From NCBI RefSeq assembly GCF_003957745.1, contig NZ_CP020373.1, forward strand, positions 2,046,001 to 2,110,000: DNA of 64,000 bases. The letters are read 5' to 3'. Of this stretch, positions 62,371 through 64,000 are shown piece by piece. Made by a program: the position numbers and the translations under genes. The notes below the pieces were generated by a model. The model saw only the letters and a list, made by a program, of their open reading frames with translations. It did not search any database and was not told where the DNA came from. This DNA comes from Shewanella khirikhana (lineage in GTDB: Bacteria; Pseudomonadota; Gammaproteobacteria; Enterobacterales; Shewanellaceae). Position 1 is the stretch's first letter. The number at the start of each line of letters is the position of its first letter.

Positions 62371-62397
62371 AAGGCCGGTTTATCCGGCCTTTTCTTT
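62371..62397 (+). terminator. Hairpin between the two cytochrome genes
   Basis: AAGGCCGG and CCGGCCTT pair around TTTAT and are followed by TTCTTT. It may reduce read-through into the second gene. Confidence 0.75.
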
Positions 62398-62414
62398 GGC
62401 AAGGAGGTAAGCAT

Positions 62415-63704
62415 ATGCCAAGGGCTAAAAATAAAAGTACCCTGCAGCGGCGCAATGTGAGAAGCATCATCATGCTGCTGACCGCGCTGTTAACCCTGGG
62501 TGGCTGCGGTGGTGGTGAAGACAGCCCATTCGCGCCACCCGCTGGCACAAATGGCGACTCGGGAAGTGGCGGCTCCGGAGGTGGTGGGTCAGGAAGTGGC
62601 GGCGCCGGAAATGGCAGCACTGGCAGCTCAGGTTCAGACGCAGGTTTATGCGCTGCGACCGAAGGCGAAATTAACTATCAGGCATTGATGCAGGAAAACT
62701 GCGCCAAGCTCAGTGATTACCGTTTATTTGCCGACCCGGCCAATCCCGGCGCCCAGCCAAATGGTCGCGGCGAGCCCTACATGCTTGCCAGCGAGCTTTT
62801 TACCGATTACGCCATCAAGCGCCGCTTTCTCTTTTTACCGCCCGGAACCCAGATGAGCCTCGTTGACGGCCAGCTTGAGTTCCCGGTGGGCACTGTGCTG
62901 GTCAAAAGCTTTTATCTTCCTGCCGATACCGAACAACAAGACCCGCTTAACGCAAGGCTTATCGAAACCCGGCTGCTTATCCAGCGCGAGTCGGGCTGGA
63001 CCGCTCTGCCCTACGTGTGGCGCGATAACGGCAGTGGCACCTTGGAAGCAGTGCTCTTCGAAGCGGGCACAGATATTGCCCACAGCCTTAACCGCGGCGC
63101 AGAAACATTGAATTTCAGCTATCACGTGCCAAGCCGGGCCGAGTGCAAAATTTGCCACCAGGATCTGCAAAAGGAGCTGGCGGTGATTAAACCCATTGGC
63201 CCCAAGCCATTGTTGCTAAACCGCGACATCAACAGGAGCGGCAGCTCAGAGACTATCAATCAGCTGGTGTATTTCAAAGATAAGGGGCTGCTAACCGGCA
63301 ATGTGGAGCTCAGCGCACTGCCGCGCACCTTCGCCATTACCGATGAAACCGCCGACCTTACCGCCCGCACCAAGGGCTATCTGGATGTGAACTGCGCCCA
63401 TTGCCATAAGGCCAGCGGCTTTGCCAGCGTGTCGGGGTTGCGACTTGGGTTTGAGGTTGACCATGAAAGCGTGCAGTACGGCATTTGCAAGCAGCCGCCG
63501 GGCTGGGATGGTGGCGAGCGTGGCCTGTCCTACGACATAGTACCGGGTAATGGCGACCACTCGATTGTGGTCTATCGCCAAACCCTGTCAGCCCCAAAAG
63601 ACCGGATGCCGCCGCTTGGGCGCAATCTGGTCCATCAGGAAGCGGTAGCGCAGATCAGTCGCTGGATTGATTTGATGTCCCCTGCCCTTGGGAACTGCCA
63701 ATAA
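62415..63704 (+). CDS. SO2930-family diheme c-type cytochrome lipoprotein
   Basis: 429 residues. A perfect AAGGAGGT precedes the ATG. The lipobox LGGC gives Cys31, then a Gly/Ser linker of about 35 residues, then the diheme domain: KLSDYRLFADPANPGAQPNG, GWTALPYVWRDN, C-K-I-C-H at 244-248, GYLDVNCAHCHKASG with the second heme site at 327-331, and DRMPPLGRNLVHQEAV at the end. It parallels residues 525-882 of the upstream protein without the beta-helix. Function is not known; it is likely an electron carrier facing outside. Its 3' end overlaps the convergent araC-type gene by 50 bases. Confidence 0.9.
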   Translation: MPRAKNKSTLQRRNVRSIIMLLTALLTLGGCGGGEDSPFAPPAGTNGDSGSGGSGGGGSGSGGAGNGSTGSSGSDAGLCAATEGEINYQALMQENCAKLSDYRLFADPANPGAQPNGRGEPYMLASELFTDYAIKRRFLFLPPGTQMSLVDGQLEFPVGTVLVKSFYLPADTEQQDPLNARLIETRLLIQRESGWTALPYVWRDNGSGTLEAVLFEAGTDIAHSLNRGAETLNFSYHVPSRAECKICHQDLQKELAVIKPIGPKPLLLNRDINRSGSSETINQLVYFKDKGLLTGNVELSALPRTFAITDETADLTARTKGYLDVNCAHCHKASGFASVSGLRLGFEVDHESVQYGICKQPPGWDGGERGLSYDIVPGNGDHSIVVYRQTLSAPKDRMPPLGRNLVHQEAVAQISRWIDLMSPALGNCQ

Positions 63705-64000
63705 GCCGTTGAAACTTGCCGGGCGGCGCGCCAAGCCAGTGCTTGAAGCTCGCCCGAAAGTGGCTCACGTCGGTAAAGCCCAGCCGCTCGGCAATATCAT
63801 CGGCGCTAAGATTGGCCTGTAAAATCAGGCTGATGGCTGCCTGGCTTCGCACCTGATCCAACAGCCGCTGATAGCTGCAACCATTATCGGCAAGCTTTCG
63901 GCGTAAGGTTCGCTCACTCATGCCAAGGGCCTGGGCCATATCGGTCAATGTGGGCAGCAACGGCATCTGTGACTTGAGCTGCTCCAGTACCCCATCGATG
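63655..64000 (-). CDS. AraC-family transcriptional regulator (partial, N-terminus outside window)
   Basis: The last 114 residues are present; the frame stays open to the window edge (IDGVLEQLKSQMPLLPTLTDMAQA). The double helix-turn-helix of AraC proteins is clear: MAQALGMSERTLRRKLADNG, and the conserved second unit DDIAERLGFTDVSHFRASFK followed by HWLGAPPGKFQRL. It runs convergent to the cytochrome genes and overlaps their end. It may regulate them, but the effector domain is not visible. Confidence 0.9.
   Translation of the reverse strand, partial: IDGVLEQLKSQMPLLPTLTDMAQALGMSERTLRRKLADNGCSYQRLLDQVRSQAAISLILQANLSADDIAERLGFTDVSHFRASFKHWLGAPPGKFQRLIGSSQGQGTSNQSSD

Overview
The window reads as chromosomal DNA of a Shewanella-type marine gammaproteobacterium. 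The evidence is gene content and order: ppsA/ppsR/aroH beside a YdiJ-type oxidoreductase, a CrbS/CrbR/Acs acetate-switch group, ybgC-tolQRAB-pal-cpoB followed by lysine tRNAs, the sodium-motor T-ring protein MotY, a DUF2986 protein and SO2930-type diheme cytochromes. GC content is moderate and genes are tightly packed. No phage, insertion sequence, CRISPR array, rRNA or integrase is visible. The species cannot be fixed from the sequence alone.

Layout. 1-9.7 kb: tail of an amino-acid dehydrogenase, a small membrane protein, a MarR regulator, a DUF1285 protein, a frameshifted ydiJ, ppsA divergent from ppsR, and aroH. 9.7-14.8 kb: chitin module (AA10 LPMO plus a large GH18 chitinase, both with chitin-binding domains). 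15.1-23.4 kb: thioesterase, CrbR, a PuuB-like oxidase, CrbS and Acs. 23.5-28.5 kb: radD, grxA, a GAF histidine-kinase gene with an in-frame stop, and a DcaP-like porin. 28.6-34.8 kb: eight identical tRNA-Lys(UUU) genes and the Tol-Pal operon. 34.9-42.4 kb: prolyl oligopeptidase, motY, rnt, a 2-Cys peroxiredoxin, an NhaC-like antiporter and upp. 42.6-49.1 kb: purMN, nagD-like phosphatase, M28 peptidase and asnB. 49.1-59.2 kb: small metabolic and membrane genes, including a MATE exporter, a K+ channel with a zinc ribbon, an L,D-transpeptidase, YecM and YeaD. 59.7-64 kb: a lipoprotein fusing a parallel beta-helix to a diheme cytochrome, a second stand-alone diheme lipoprotein, and a convergent AraC regulator cut by the window edge.

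The genes form several working groups. These are PEP synthesis with its regulator and the PEP-consuming DAHP synthase; chitin oxidation and hydrolysis; acetate sensing and activation; cell-envelope constriction by Tol-Pal; and purine and pyrimidine synthesis and salvage.

Most worth following up: the beta-helix/diheme-cytochrome pair (59702-63704); two interrupted genes (ydiJ frameshift at 3130-3133, kinase stop at 26195); an orphan plus-strand terminator with an upstream CRP-like site suggesting a small RNA (about 37290-37557); palindromes that look like operators for acs/crbS and the puuB-like gene; and four degenerate 11-17 bp tandem repeats lying just after stop codons or terminators.
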